NCBI GenBank assembly: GCA_031553875.1
Contig: JAVBKU010000004.1
Location: 186,001 to 250,000, forward strand
DNA length: 64,000 nt
Direction: 5' to 3'
Source: JAVBKU01 sp031553875
Lineage (GTDB): Bacteria; Bacteroidota; Bacteroidia; Bacteroidales; Rikenellaceae
The position numbers were made by a program, and so were the translations under genes. The stretch's first letter is position 1. Each line of letters opens with the position of its first letter. This document shows, piece after piece, positions 17,350 to 27,144 of this stretch. The notes under the pieces were generated by a model. That model saw nothing but the letters and a program-made list of their open reading frames with translations. It was not told where the DNA came from and made no database searches.

Positions 17350-17444
17350 TTGGAAATACTTTCATCCGGGCGGCTGGGTGGGGTCGGCCGAAGGCCGAGC
17401 CGCACGGATGAGCATCGCAATTTGCGATGCAAAAAGATTAAAAA

Positions 17445-17480
17445 AGCGTGGCTCTTTCCTGAGCCACGCTTTATATTTTC
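17445..17480 (+). terminator. Rho-independent terminator after lpdA
   Basis: A perfect 10-bp stem AGCGTGGCTC / GAGCCACGCT with loop TTTCCT, then TTATATTTT. A second small hairpin, GCATCGCA / TGCGATGC, lies just before it (about 17412-17430). Bidirectional use by mrp is possible. Confidence 0.82.
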
Positions 17481-17505
17481 ACATGCCCGTGGAGATATTT
17501 CAGAT

Positions 17506-18576
17506 TTATTTCTCCAACTTTTTCACGATCTTCTCCGCTATCTGACGGTAGAATGTGCCCACCACGGCCGCAGGATCGCTCGCGGCGGGGTGGCCATAGT
17601 CGGCACCCTCGCGTACGCTCTGCACAAGTGGGATTTCGCCGAGAAGGTCGATGTCCGACTTGGCGGCTATCTTCTTTACGCCCTCCTTGCCGAAGATATA
17701 ATACTTATTGTCAGGCAGTTCGGCGGGGGTGAACCATGACATATTTTCGATCATACCGAGTATCGGCACGTTGATCTGTTCGTTGCGGAACATACTTACA
17801 CCCCTCACCACGTCGGCCAGAGCTATCTGCTGGGGAGTACTCACTATCACCGCCCCGTCGATCTTGAGTTCGTGCAGCAGGGTGAGATGCACGTCGCCAG
17901 TCCCCGGAGGAAGGTCTATAAGCAGAAAGTCCAACTCACCCCATAAAGTCTGGTGTATCAGCTGTTTGAGGGCACTTGTGGCCATCGGGCCACGCCAGAT
18001 AAGGGCGTCTTCGGCGCTTAGGAAGAAGCCTATCGACATCACCTTGACCCCATAGCTCTCCGCCGGCACCATTGCCTGTACCTCGTCCACCGTCCTGGCT
18101 TCGGGCTTGTAGTCGGCCACACCGAACATGATGGGCATCGACGGGCCGTAGATATCGGCGTCGAGTATCCCCACCTTGTAACCCATGTCGGCAAGGGTCA
18201 CGGCCAGGTTGGCGGTCACGGTCGACTTGCCGACGCCGCCCTTGGCCGAGCTTACGGCTATCACACGCTTAATCCCTCCTGCAAGACTCTTCGAAGCCTG
18301 CGGAGCTTTGCCCTGAGGAGCATCTTTGGCTTTCTCTTTGATTACCACTGTGATATTACCCGCGTGTTCAGGAAACTGCCCTGCGATAGCCTGTTCGCAG
18401 GCCTTCTTTATAGACGAAGCGAACGGATCGCGCGCACGGGAAAACTGCAGGCTCACCAATACTTTATTCCCGTCGACTGCAACCGATTCGAGTATTCCGC
18501 CCGACACAATGTTCTGATTGGTTTCGGGATGAATGATGCCCGACAACACCTTTTCTATATCCTGCCTGTTTGCCAT
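17506..18576 (-). CDS. mrp: Mrp/ApbC Fe-S carrier P-loop ATPase
   Basis: A 356-residue protein. The N-terminal DUF59 domain (about 1-85) is fused to a ParA-like ATPase. The deviant Walker A AVSSAKGGVGKSTVTANLA is near residues 111-129, with DADIYGPSMPIMFG and LLIDLPPGTGDVHLT following. Mrp proteins carry and deliver [4Fe-4S] clusters. The usual C-terminal CxxC cannot be found near the expected site (MIENMSWFTPAELPDNKYYI lacks it), so cluster binding in this copy may differ. Confidence 0.92.
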   Translation of the reverse strand: MANRQDIEKVLSGIIHPETNQNIVSGGILESVAVDGNKVLVSLQFSRARDPFASSIKKACEQAIAGQFPEHAGNITVVIKEKAKDAPQGKAPQASKSLAGGIKRVIAVSSAKGGVGKSTVTANLAVTLADMGYKVGILDADIYGPSMPIMFGVADYKPEARTVDEVQAMVPAESYGVKVMSIGFFLSAEDALIWRGPMATSALKQLIHQTLWGELDFLLIDLPPGTGDVHLTLLHELKIDGAVIVSTPQQIALADVVRGVSMFRNEQINVPILGMIENMSWFTPAELPDNKYYIFGKEGVKKIAAKSDIDLLGEIPLVQSVREGADYGHPAASDPAAVVGTFYRQIAEKIVKKLEK

Positions 18577-18620
18577 AATTAAATGTTTATTCGCCGCCGT
18601 ACGACAGATGCTGTATTTTG

Positions 18621-18628
18621 CAAATATA
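18621..18628 (-). promoter_or_regulatory. -7 element upstream of mrp
   Basis: TATATTTG on the minus strand, 44 bases before the mrp start. A similar copy is at 18687-18694. No clear -33 element was seen. The 275-base region 18577-18851 holds nothing else recognisable apart from the sppA -7 element. Confidence 0.4.
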
Positions 18629-18820
18629 GTGAAAGCCGAGAGGAAACGGGAGTTTACTCACTGCTTCCCAAGGCGCTCCTATATTCTGCAAATATAATAC
18701 CTTTAGCCTTAGAAGTAAAACTATTTCCAACGCGGCACGATTATTATTGATGATCTATTGCGCGGTGGGTGTCGGCCTCACGACCAATACTCGCCTTATT
18801 CCCGGAGAATAATATTTTAC

Positions 18821-18828
18821 TATCTTTG
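18821..18828 (+). promoter_or_regulatory. -7 element upstream of sppA
   Basis: TATCTTTG, a full match to TAnnTTTG, 23 bases before the sppA ATG. Confidence 0.45.
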
Positions 18829-18851
18829 TATCAACTAATACCTATCCTGTT

Positions 18852-20630
18852 ATGGGCGGATTTTTTAAGACTTTCTGGGCGGCATTGCTCGCCTTTATTG
18901 TGGCTAATGTTATAGTGGGCGTGCTTGGCGTGTTGTTTTTCTCGGTGGTCATGATGGCTGCGATGTCGCGCACGCCGTCGGCCAAGCTCGACAGTAATAC
19001 AGTACTCGAAATATGCCTCGATATGCCGATCAAGGACTCTCCTGCGGTGTCCGTGTCGGGGATAGACCTGTTGATCAAGAAGAAAAACCTTCATATGTCG
19101 CTACTCGACGTGATCAGCGCCATCGACCGCGCTTCCGTTGATCCCAAGATAGCGGGGATATTCCTCAATACTACTGAAGCCCTGCCACTGGGAGCTGCCA
19201 CAAGGGGCGAGATCAGGGACGCGCTCGTGAGATTCAAGGAGTCAGGTAAATTCATCATAAGTTACTCCGATACTTATTCGCAGGGCGAATACCATCTCTG
19301 TTCCGTGGCCGATTATGTGTACCTCAATCCCGAGGGTCTTGTGGAGTGGCGGGGCCTGTCGTCGAACGTGATGTTCTTCAAGGGCCTGTTCGACAAGCTC
19401 GGCGTACAACCCGAGATCATACGTCATGGTAAGTTCAAATCCGCCGTCGAACCGCTCATTTCCGACCGTATGAGCCCCGAGAGCCGCCTTCAGCTTACTA
19501 CGCTGTTAGGCGATATATGGGGCAGGATGGTGGGCGAAGTGGCCGTGTCTAAGGATATCGACTCTGCGGCCTTGCAGTCGTATGCCTCGCGTCTGAGTGT
19601 GCGCAAGGCTGCTGACGCCGTGGAGCGCAAGATGGTCGACTCGCTTGTTTACTACGACCAGGTGATGGAAATTCTCGGTAGTTTTACCGACGAGGACGCC
19701 GATGACGTGAAGACTATTTCGCTTTCGGATTATATACTATACTCGCAGTCGCATAGATCTAAAAAGGTGTCTAAGAATCAGATAGCCCTTATATACGCCG
19801 AAGGGGATATAGCTCTCGGCAGCGGCGAACAACGCGAGGTAGGCAGTGAGTCGTTAAGGGTCAAGCTTGCTAAGGCTAAAGAGGATGACGATATCAAGGC
19901 CGTGGTCTTGAGGGTTAATAGCCCCGGGGGAAGCGCGTTGGCTTCGGAGGTTATTTGGAGGGCGATGGAGCAACTGAGGCAGGAGAAACCGGTAATAGTG
20001 TCGATGGGTAACTGTGCCGCTTCGGGCGGATATTATATTTCTGTGCCGTCGGACGTTATCGTTGCCAGTCCTTACACGATAACCGGATCGATAGGGGTTT
20101 TCGGCGTTATGTTCAACCTACAAAAGGGTATGAGGGATAAGTTAGGTATTACTGTGGATGTGGCCAAGACCAATCCCTCGGCCGATATCACAACTCCTTT
20201 CAGGGCGTTCACTCCCGCCGAAAAACAATATGTGCAGGATGGTGTGGAAGCCGTTTACAAGACCTTTGTGGCTCATGTGGCCCAGGGCCGCAATATGAGC
20301 ATAGGTGCGGTGGACAGCGTGGGACAGGGCCGGGTGTGGTCTGGCGTCAGCGCCGGTAATGTGGGCCTTATCGACGGTTTCGGCGGTATCAGCGACGCTG
20401 TGTCGCTGGCGGCCGACAGGGCCGGAGTAGCTGAGGATTTCAGGGTTAGCGTCATGACCGATCCGGAAGACGTTTTCAGGCAGATAGTCAGGATGTTATC
20501 GGCCGAAGCCCGGGCTGCTGCGGTATCTCCCGAATTGAGGGGGATAGTCGAGGATTACCAGCATGTGATGACCGTGCTCGGCAGGGACGGCGTTCAGGCT
20601 GCGATGCCCTATACGATTGATATACAATAG
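18852..20630 (+). CDS. sppA: Signal peptide peptidase SppA, 67K type
   Basis: A 592-residue S49 peptidase in its long, duplicated form. An N-terminal transmembrane helix spans about residues 9-35. The first S49 repeat carries the candidate catalytic lysine region RHGKFKSAVEPL. The second has LRVNSPGGSALASEVI and GNCAASGGYYIS with the catalytic Ser, followed by ASPYTITGSIGVFG. SppA degrades cleaved signal peptides in the membrane. The aminotransferase gene starts 8 bases after its stop. Confidence 0.94.
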   Translation: MGGFFKTFWAALLAFIVANVIVGVLGVLFFSVVMMAAMSRTPSAKLDSNTVLEICLDMPIKDSPAVSVSGIDLLIKKKNLHMSLLDVISAIDRASVDPKIAGIFLNTTEALPLGAATRGEIRDALVRFKESGKFIISYSDTYSQGEYHLCSVADYVYLNPEGLVEWRGLSSNVMFFKGLFDKLGVQPEIIRHGKFKSAVEPLISDRMSPESRLQLTTLLGDIWGRMVGEVAVSKDIDSAALQSYASRLSVRKAADAVERKMVDSLVYYDQVMEILGSFTDEDADDVKTISLSDYILYSQSHRSKKVSKNQIALIYAEGDIALGSGEQREVGSESLRVKLAKAKEDDDIKAVVLRVNSPGGSALASEVIWRAMEQLRQEKPVIVSMGNCAASGGYYISVPSDVIVASPYTITGSIGVFGVMFNLQKGMRDKLGITVDVAKTNPSADITTPFRAFTPAEKQYVQDGVEAVYKTFVAHVAQGRNMSIGAVDSVGQGRVWSGVSAGNVGLIDGFGGISDAVSLAADRAGVAEDFRVSVMTDPEDVFRQIVRMLSAEARAAAVSPELRGIVEDYQHVMTVLGRDGVQAAMPYTIDIQ

Positions 20631-20638
20631 GTAAATAT

Positions 20639-21835
20639 ATGCCGCTTTTAAGGAAACTTTTTCTGGAACACGTGGGTCAAACCTCTTCCGCGCCTATGAT
20701 GATAGAGGTGGAGCGGGCCGAGGGGGTATATATGTACGCCCCTGACGGTAAGAGGTATATAGACCTTATTTCCGGTGTATCGGTGAGTAATGTAGGCCAT
20801 GGCAATCCCAAAGTGGTGGAGGCGGTGTGTGCGCAGGCGAGGGAATACCTTCACCTGATGGTCTACGGCGAATACGTGCAGTCGCCGCAGGTACGCTATG
20901 CGGAGCGCCTGGCGATGTTGTTGCCCGAGAGTCTGCGTTCGGTTTACTTTGTGAATTCGGGTAGCGAGGCTGTCGAGGGAGCGCTTAAACTCGCCAAAAG
21001 ATACACCGGACGCACCGAACTAATATCATTCCGCAGAGCTTATCACGGCAGTTCCCAGGGAGCGCTAAGCATGATGGGAGAGGAAGATTTCAAAAATGCC
21101 TTCCGGCCGCTTTTGCCTGATGTCCAGCATCTTGAATTTAATAATACAGACGAATTATCCCGTATCACTACTCGCACGGCGGGGGTGATAATCGAGCCCG
21201 TGCAGGGCGAAGGCGGGATCAGACAGGTCTCTCCAGAATTCCTTTCCGCCCTTCGCCGCAGGTGCGACGAGGTGGGGGCTTTGCTTATATTCGATGAGAT
21301 ACAGACTGGGCTGGGGCGTACGGGTAACCTCTATGCCTTTCAGAGTGTGGGCGTTACGCCTGACGTCATCTGTACGGCAAAGGCTTTCGGGGGAGGTATG
21401 CCGCTGGGTGCTTTTATCTCTTCCGGCAAGATTATGAGCGTATTGCAGACCAACCCGCCGCTCGGCCATATCACTACATTCGGCGGTCACCCCGTGTGCT
21501 GTGCTGCTGGCCTTGCCGCCCTCGAATATATTATCGAGGAGGGGCTTATGGACCAAGTGCATGAAAAGACGCACAGGTTCAGGAGTTTGCTGTCTCCGCA
21601 TCCGTTGGTAAAGGAGATTCGCGATGCGGGGCTTATCATGGCCCTCGATTTCGGTGATGCGACTGTCGCCCAGCGTTTCGTGCTCGAAGGGATGGAGCAG
21701 GGGATAGTTTCGGAATGGTTCCTGTTTTGCGATACGGCCGTGCGCATAGCCCCACCGCTTACGATCACCGACAAAGAAATAGACGAAGCCTGCGATATTA
21801 TACTGCGGGTAATGGATGCAATATCACGCAATTAA
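20639..21835 (+). CDS. Class III PLP aminotransferase
   Basis: A 398-residue fold-type I aminotransferase of the acetylornithine/ornithine/4-aminobutyrate group. Seen motifs are VNSGSEAVEGALKLAKRYTG, the metal-independent IIEPVQGEGG, IFDEIQTGLGRTG, and the Schiff-base lysine in CTAKAFGGGMPLGAF. No arginine or lysine pathway genes are nearby, so the substrate is not assigned. It is cotranscribed with sppA. Confidence 0.9.
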   Translation: MPLLRKLFLEHVGQTSSAPMMIEVERAEGVYMYAPDGKRYIDLISGVSVSNVGHGNPKVVEAVCAQAREYLHLMVYGEYVQSPQVRYAERLAMLLPESLRSVYFVNSGSEAVEGALKLAKRYTGRTELISFRRAYHGSSQGALSMMGEEDFKNAFRPLLPDVQHLEFNNTDELSRITTRTAGVIIEPVQGEGGIRQVSPEFLSALRRRCDEVGALLIFDEIQTGLGRTGNLYAFQSVGVTPDVICTAKAFGGGMPLGAFISSGKIMSVLQTNPPLGHITTFGGHPVCCAAGLAALEYIIEEGLMDQVHEKTHRFRSLLSPHPLVKEIRDAGLIMALDFGDATVAQRFVLEGMEQGIVSEWFLFCDTAVRIAPPLTITDKEIDEACDIILRVMDAISRN

Positions 21836-21862
21836 GCCCCTGGGGTAGAACATATCAATAAT

Positions 21863-21889
21863 AAAGGCCCGCGATTACCGCGGGCCTTT
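21863..21889 (+). terminator. Bidirectional terminator between the aminotransferase gene and gltX
   Basis: A perfect 11-bp stem AAAGGCCCGCG / CGCGGGCCTTT with loop ATTAC, flanked by A/T-rich tracts on both sides. Confidence 0.88.
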
Positions 21890-21911
21890 ATTATTTACAA
21901 GATACTTAACT

Positions 21912-23435
21912 TTATCCAAGAACAGCTAACGCTTTATCCAGCCTCGCAAGTGTTTCGTCTTTGCCGATTATTTCGCATATCTCGAACATGCTAGGCCCCA
22001 TGCTCTGGCCTACGATTGCCAGTCGGAACGAGTTCATAACCTGCCCCATAGGGTATTCTTTCGCCACCATCCATTCGTGTACCACATGTTCGGTATTCTC
22101 TTTCGAGAAGTCGGCGACGCCTGCCAGGATTCCGCGAAGCTCGGCCACGCGGGCGGGATTCTCTCCCTTCCAGAACTTATCTTTGGCCTTGGCCTCGTAT
22201 TCAGTAGGGGCGGTGAACATATATGACGACAGCCCCCAGAAGTCGCTCACGAATGTGGCCCGTTCCTTTATGAGTCCCACGACACGGGTAACTACGGCCT
22301 TATCTGTGTTTATGCCATGACCCTCAAGTACAGGCATATACAGCTCTGCGAGTTCTTCATCGGGCTTCATGCGCAGATACTGGCTGTTAAACCACTTGGC
22401 TTTCTCCGGGTCGAAGCGTGAGCCTGACTTGCCGACTTTTTCCAGCGAAAACAGATTGATAAGCTCCTCCATCGAGAATATTTCCTGCTCTACGCCCGGA
22501 TTCCAACCCAACAGGGCAAGCATATTGATAAACGCCTCGGGGAAATATCCATCCTCGCGATAACCCCTCGACACTTCGCCGTCGGCACCCTTCCACAACA
22601 GGGGGAATACAGGGAATCCCATCTTGTCGCCGTCGCGCTTGCTGAGTTTACCCTTGCCCGTAGGCTTAAGAAGCAGGGGCAGATGAGCGAATTCGGGCTG
22701 TGTCGAGCTCCACCCAAAAGCCCTGTAAAGCAGATAGTGAAGGGGGAGGGAGGGGAGCCACTCCTCGCCGCGGATCACATGCGATATTTCCATCAGGTGG
22801 TCGTCGACTATATTAGCGAGGTGGTATGTAGGCAGCGAATCGGCCGATTTATACAATACTTTATCATCGAGTGTCGACGTGTTGACCACCACACGTCCGC
22901 GTATCAGGTCATCCATTTCGACCAGCTCGTTTTCGGGCATCTTGAAGCGTATCACCCATGTTTCGCCCTGGTCTATACGGCGTTTAATCTCTTCGGCTGA
23001 CATATTGAGCGAGATCTTCAGCTTACCCCTAACCGCGAAGTTATAGGCGAACATCTCGCCTCGGGCTTCGTATTCGGCCCTCAGGGCGTCGAGTTCCTCG
23101 GCGCTGTCGAAGGCGTAGTAAGCATCACCCGATCCTATCAGCTGCATGGCATACTGCAGGTATATCTCCCTCCGCTCGCTCTGGCGATAGGGGGCATGGG
23201 GGCCTCCCTCGGCTACGCCTTCATCTATTGTAATGCCGCACCATTTGAGCGATTCGAGTATGTATTCTTCGGCTCCGGGGACAAAACGGTGCGAGTCGGT
23301 ATCCTCGATACGCAACAGGAAATCGCCGCCGTGCTTACGCGCGAAAAGGTAATTATAGAGGGCCGTGCGGACGCCTCCCATATGCAGGGGGCCGGTAGGG
23401 CTCGGCGCGAAACGCACTCTCACTCGTCTGTTCAT
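21912..23435 (-). CDS. gltX: Glutamyl-tRNA synthetase
   Basis: A 507-residue class I synthetase. The HIGH-type motif is FAPSPTGPLHMGGVRTALYN at residues 9-28 and the KMSKS-type motif is GKLSKRDGDKMGFPVF near residue 265. The catalytic Rossmann domain and the C-terminal anticodon-binding helical part are complete. Lacking GlnRS features, it is taken as GltX. Confidence 0.96.
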   Translation of the reverse strand: MNRRVRVRFAPSPTGPLHMGGVRTALYNYLFARKHGGDFLLRIEDTDSHRFVPGAEEYILESLKWCGITIDEGVAEGGPHAPYRQSERREIYLQYAMQLIGSGDAYYAFDSAEELDALRAEYEARGEMFAYNFAVRGKLKISLNMSAEEIKRRIDQGETWVIRFKMPENELVEMDDLIRGRVVVNTSTLDDKVLYKSADSLPTYHLANIVDDHLMEISHVIRGEEWLPSLPLHYLLYRAFGWSSTQPEFAHLPLLLKPTGKGKLSKRDGDKMGFPVFPLLWKGADGEVSRGYREDGYFPEAFINMLALLGWNPGVEQEIFSMEELINLFSLEKVGKSGSRFDPEKAKWFNSQYLRMKPDEELAELYMPVLEGHGINTDKAVVTRVVGLIKERATFVSDFWGLSSYMFTAPTEYEAKAKDKFWKGENPARVAELRGILAGVADFSKENTEHVVHEWMVAKEYPMGQVMNSFRLAIVGQSMGPSMFEICEIIGKDETLARLDKALAVLG

Positions 23436-23474
23436 CGTCTGTATATTTTATGGGGATAGAGTAGGGCGCGGCGA

Positions 23475-24206
23475 TCACCTTGTGTGATAATCGAGTTTCA
23501 TGGTGATACGCGCCTTCTTCTGTTTCGACTCTGTATTATAGGCTCCGCCCGCGGTCAGGGCTTCGTTGGAGTTGATGCCGGTGATCTGGATCACACCCAT
23601 GCGTGCGCTGTGCAGTTTGCCCAGCTTTGCTCCCGACTGTGACGCTACCTTCTCGGCCCTGGTGCGGGCGTCCTCGGTTGCTTTGGAGATAAGCTCCATT
23701 TTGAGATCGGAAAGCTTGGTGTAATAGTATTCGGGAGCGCCGCTTTCGAGTTGTATGCCCTTGGTTATCAGCTCCGATATCTCTTTAGATAAAGTTTCGA
23801 CCTTGTCTATATCGGCGGATTCGATCTTTACGTTCTGGCTCAATTGATAACCGGCAAACCGCCTTCCGATATAGCGTCCGTCGGAATATATCGGATCTTC
23901 CTTTTTGTTGATAACGACAAAGGAAAAAGTCATATCCTTCTCGGGGATCCCTTTAGAGATCAGATAATCGTGTATGAGCCTGCGGTCGTTCCCGAGCATT
24001 TTATAGGTGTGTTGCAGGTCCATACTCTCTTGTGAGAAGTAGCCCTGCCATACGATCAGGTCGGATGTGAACTCCAATTCGCCGAGCCCGGTCACGCTGA
24101 TCTGGTCCTCGGATTTGTACTTGAACTTGTAGGCGCCACCGATGATAGCGGCAGAGATGATTACACTCAGGCCGGCGACTGCGACCCATATCAAAGACTT
24201 GTTCAT
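23475..24206 (-). CDS. SIMPL-domain (DUF541) membrane-anchored protein
   Basis: A 243-residue protein with an N-terminal hydrophobic helix (residues 6-26) and a DUF541/SIMPL domain. Recognisable parts are SVTGLGELEFTSDLIVWQG, YQLSQNVKIESADID and TEDARTRAEKVASQSGAKLG. SIMPL proteins are periplasmic or surface proteins of poorly known role. It lies between gltX and ychF on the same strand. Confidence 0.88.
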   Translation of the reverse strand: MNKSLIWVAVAGLSVIISAAIIGGAYKFKYKSEDQISVTGLGELEFTSDLIVWQGYFSQESMDLQHTYKMLGNDRRLIHDYLISKGIPEKDMTFSFVVINKKEDPIYSDGRYIGRRFAGYQLSQNVKIESADIDKVETLSKEISELITKGIQLESGAPEYYYTKLSDLKMELISKATEDARTRAEKVASQSGAKLGKLHSARMGVIQITGINSNEALTAGGAYNTESKQKKARITMKLDYHTR

Positions 24207-24237
24207 AGCCTGTAGTTTTAGTGTGAGTGGTATATCG

Positions 24238-25338
24238 TTAAACGTTGAATCTGAAGTGCATAATGTCGCCGTCCTGTACCACGTATTCTTTGCCTTCGAC
24301 GGCTATTTTACCGGCGTCGCGGCAGGCGCTTTCAGAGCCGAGCGCCGCATAGTCGGCATACTTTATCACCTCGGCGCGGATAAACCCACGCTCGAAATCG
24401 GTATGGATAATTCCCGCGGCCTGGGGTGCCTTGGTGCCCTTGGCGTAGGTCCACGCGTGGGTCTCCTGCGGGCCGGTGGTGAAATATGTTTCAAGATTGA
24501 GCAAAGCGTATGCCGAACGGATAAGCCTGCTCACGCCCGACTCCTTTAGTCCTATCTCTTCGAGGAACATCTGGCGCTCTTCGAATGTTTCGAGCTCGGA
24601 TATGTCAGCCTCGATGGCTGCGGCTATGACGAGTATTTCGGCTGTCTCACCCTTGATAGCTTCGCGCACGGCGTCCACATATTTATTACCCGATACGGCG
24701 CTCGCTTCGTCCACATTACAGACATAAAGTACGGGCTTATCTGTCAGAAGATGAAGATCGTACACCGCCTTGCGGTCTTCCTTATCGAGTTCCAGGGTGC
24801 GGGCGTTCTTGCCCTGTTCGAGCACCGACTTATATTTTACGAGTATGTCGTAAACCCTCTTGGCGTTCTTGTCGCCGCCAGTCTGGGCCTGTTTTTGCAC
24901 TTTGGATATGCGCGATTCTATGGTCTCAAGATCCTTGAACTGAAGTTCAGTATCGATTATCTCCTTGTCGCGCACAGGATTGACACTGCCGTCGACATGG
25001 GTGATATTGTTGTCGTCGAAACATCTGAGTACATGCAATATAGCGTCTGTTTCGCGGATATTTGCAAGGAATTTATTGCCCAGTCCTTCGCCCTTTGAGG
25101 CGCCCTTTACCAGGCCGGCGATATCCACAATCTCGATGGTCGTAGGGACTATTTTCTTGGGATTATCTATCCCTGCTAACTTTATAAGCCGTTCATCGGG
25201 AACGGTTATCACACCTACATTGGGCTCTATGGTGCAAAAGGGAAAATTGGCCGCCTGGGCCTTAGCGTTGGAAAGGGAGTTGAAAAGCGTGCTCTTGCCC
25301 ACGTTGGGAAGGCCCACTATACCGCACTGTAATGCCAT
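24238..25338 (-). CDS. ychF: Redox-regulated ATPase YchF
   Basis: A 366-residue Obg-family P-loop protein. The nucleotide-binding G1 is GIVGLPNVGKSTLFNSLSNA and G3 is DIAGLVKGASKGEGLGNKF. A long coiled-coil insert and a C-terminal TGS-like domain (TFFTTGPQETHAWTYAKGTK, YVVQDGDIMHFRFNV) follow. YchF prefers ATP and acts in translation and stress response. Confidence 0.96.
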   Translation of the reverse strand: MALQCGIVGLPNVGKSTLFNSLSNAKAQAANFPFCTIEPNVGVITVPDERLIKLAGIDNPKKIVPTTIEIVDIAGLVKGASKGEGLGNKFLANIRETDAILHVLRCFDDNNITHVDGSVNPVRDKEIIDTELQFKDLETIESRISKVQKQAQTGGDKNAKRVYDILVKYKSVLEQGKNARTLELDKEDRKAVYDLHLLTDKPVLYVCNVDEASAVSGNKYVDAVREAIKGETAEILVIAAAIEADISELETFEERQMFLEEIGLKESGVSRLIRSAYALLNLETYFTTGPQETHAWTYAKGTKAPQAAGIIHTDFERGFIRAEVIKYADYAALGSESACRDAGKIAVEGKEYVVQDGDIMHFRFNV

Positions 25339-25400
25339 TTGTTTCGCTCTCTGATTTCAGCGTCCCTGAGCGGGTCGCCCGTATGGTTATTATTGGGACA

Positions 25401-25408
25401 CAAAGATA
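25401..25408 (-). promoter_or_regulatory. -7 element upstream of ychF
   Basis: TATCTTTG on the minus strand, 63 bases before the ychF start. Confidence 0.4.
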
Positions 25409-25502
25409 ATGACCTTAGGCGAGATTAAAAAGCCGGAGGGTCGATTTGTTCCATCGCATACCTTATTATATATAGGGGTGGGCGGTAGACGGAAGTTTGT
25501 GA

Positions 25503-26255
25503 TCACCGGTGCCGGTCAAGCACGATATGCGGCACCTCGCCGTGGGAGATAACCTGCAGCGGGCACTTGTAATTATGTAGTTGTTCGGCAGTGATAATAT
25601 TGGAGTTATGGCGGTGTACTTCCACATTCACACAAAGTATCGAACGTACGTAACTTGATATAGTTCCCAGGTCGTGCGACACCATTATTATGGCCATACG
25701 TTTATTGAGTTCTTTGAGCAGTTCGTAGAGTTGTTTCTCAAATTTGTTATCCACGAAATTGGTCGGCTCATCGAGGATCAGCACCTTGGGTTCGGATATG
25801 ATGGCTCTGCCCAGAAGCGCGCGCTGCATCTGTCCGCCCGATATTTCGCCTATGGGTTTACGCGCGATGCCGCTTATGTCAAGCAGGCCGAGTATGGCCT
25901 CGGTCTTGAGTTTGTCTTCCTTATTGTAGCGAGAGAATATGCCTTTTTTTGATTGCAGGCCCGACATTACGACCTCTTTTACGCTGATGGGAAACGATTT
26001 GTCTATATCCGACACCTGTGGCAGATAACCTATATGACCGCTACGGCCATCTTCCGAGCCGAGCCCGTCAAAGTATTTTATTTCGCCATGGTAGGGCGTA
26101 AGTCCCATAATGGCTTTTACCAACGATGTTTTTCCGCCGCCGTTAGGTCCGATAACGCCGATAAAATCGCTCGAATCCACGGACAGGCTTACATTCCGAA
26201 GAGCCGTAATATCACTGTAATGAACGGATACGTTATTTAACCGGATCAACTCCAT
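25503..26255 (-). CDS. znuC: Zinc/manganese ABC transporter ATP-binding protein
   Basis: A 250-residue ABC ATPase. Walker A is GVIGPNGGGKTSLVKAIMGL, the signature SGGQMQRALLGRAI, Walker B VLILDEPTNFVD, and the switch His is in IIMVSHDLG. It belongs to the metal-uptake group. It overlaps the upstream binding-protein gene by 23 bases. No permease (znuB) gene lies next to it: the next gene on this strand is ychF. Confidence 0.9.
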   Translation of the reverse strand: MELIRLNNVSVHYSDITALRNVSLSVDSSDFIGVIGPNGGGKTSLVKAIMGLTPYHGEIKYFDGLGSEDGRSGHIGYLPQVSDIDKSFPISVKEVVMSGLQSKKGIFSRYNKEDKLKTEAILGLLDISGIARKPIGEISGGQMQRALLGRAIISEPKVLILDEPTNFVDNKFEKQLYELLKELNKRMAIIMVSHDLGTISSYVRSILCVNVEVHRHNSNIITAEQLHNYKCPLQVISHGEVPHIVLDRHR

Positions 26256-27144
26256 TCGAAGATATTATTTTACTTATATACAGTATGTTATCTATGTTGT
26301 TCTCTGCCAAAGGATCAAATACCTCTATGCGTGCGCCGAGCTCCTTTGCCAGGTTGGACACCACGGAAGAAGTGTTCTGTTTCTGGTTTATCAATATCCT
26401 CACTCCGGCCTCTTTACTGCGCTCTATAAGCTGTATGTAATGCTCGACCGATGGCTCTTTGCCATCTTCCTCCATTGACAATTGCGTCAATCCATAATCA
26501 TGGGCCAGGTAGGTGAGGGAAGGGTGGTTGATAACGAATACCTTATTCCCGTCGATGAACATCTGCTTTAGCATCGTATCTGCAGAATCAAGCCGCGACA
26601 GCAGTTCCTTGTAGTTGTCTGTATAGCGCGTAGAATCAGGGAATTGCGAGTGGAGAAACTCATATATGGTTCCGGTCATTACTTTCAAAGTGCTCACAGA
26701 CAGCCATATATGCGGGTCGGCGCCGTCGGTGCCATGATGCTCACATTCTCTATGTCCTTCGTTATGAGAGTGTTCGTGGCTGTGAGTGCCATATATAAGG
26801 TCAATCCCCCTATCGAGCCCGAGCAGGGTAGTGGTGGGACTGTTGTATTTTATAGACAGATTGAGGTTGTGCTCAAAATCGAGTAATCCGGTGTGTATAT
26901 ACACGAACGACTCACTGCTTTCGATCATCTGCCTGTGCGACGGCTCATACGTTTCCGGGCTGGTAGATTGCGGCACCAATACATTGATCTTAAAATCATT
27001 ACCTGCAATATTCTCCACCAATTCTTTGATAGGGTAGATACTCACGGTTATAGTGTCAGAGTTGACCGTGGATCTCTGATTCCCACAACCGGCAAGAAAT
27101 AACAGGGATAAAATCGTGATGTATGTTCTTGATTTTAGAATCAT
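26233..27144 (-). CDS. znuA: Zinc ABC transporter substrate-binding lipoprotein
   Basis: A 303-residue cluster A-I (ZnuA-type) binding protein. The lipobox LFLAGC gives a lipid-anchored Cys near residue 20. The metal-binding His residues appear in order: PSHRQM, a His-rich loop (SHEHSHNEGHRECEHH), DPHIWL and INHPSLTYLAHDYGL. The His-rich insert is typical for zinc. It leads the znuA-znuC pair. Confidence 0.92.
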   Translation of the reverse strand: MILKSRTYITILSLLFLAGCGNQRSTVNSDTITVSIYPIKELVENIAGNDFKINVLVPQSTSPETYEPSHRQMIESSESFVYIHTGLLDFEHNLNLSIKYNSPTTTLLGLDRGIDLIYGTHSHEHSHNEGHRECEHHGTDGADPHIWLSVSTLKVMTGTIYEFLHSQFPDSTRYTDNYKELLSRLDSADTMLKQMFIDGNKVFVINHPSLTYLAHDYGLTQLSMEEDGKEPSVEHYIQLIERSKEAGVRILINQKQNTSSVVSNLAKELGARIEVFDPLAENNIDNILYISKIISSNGVDPVK

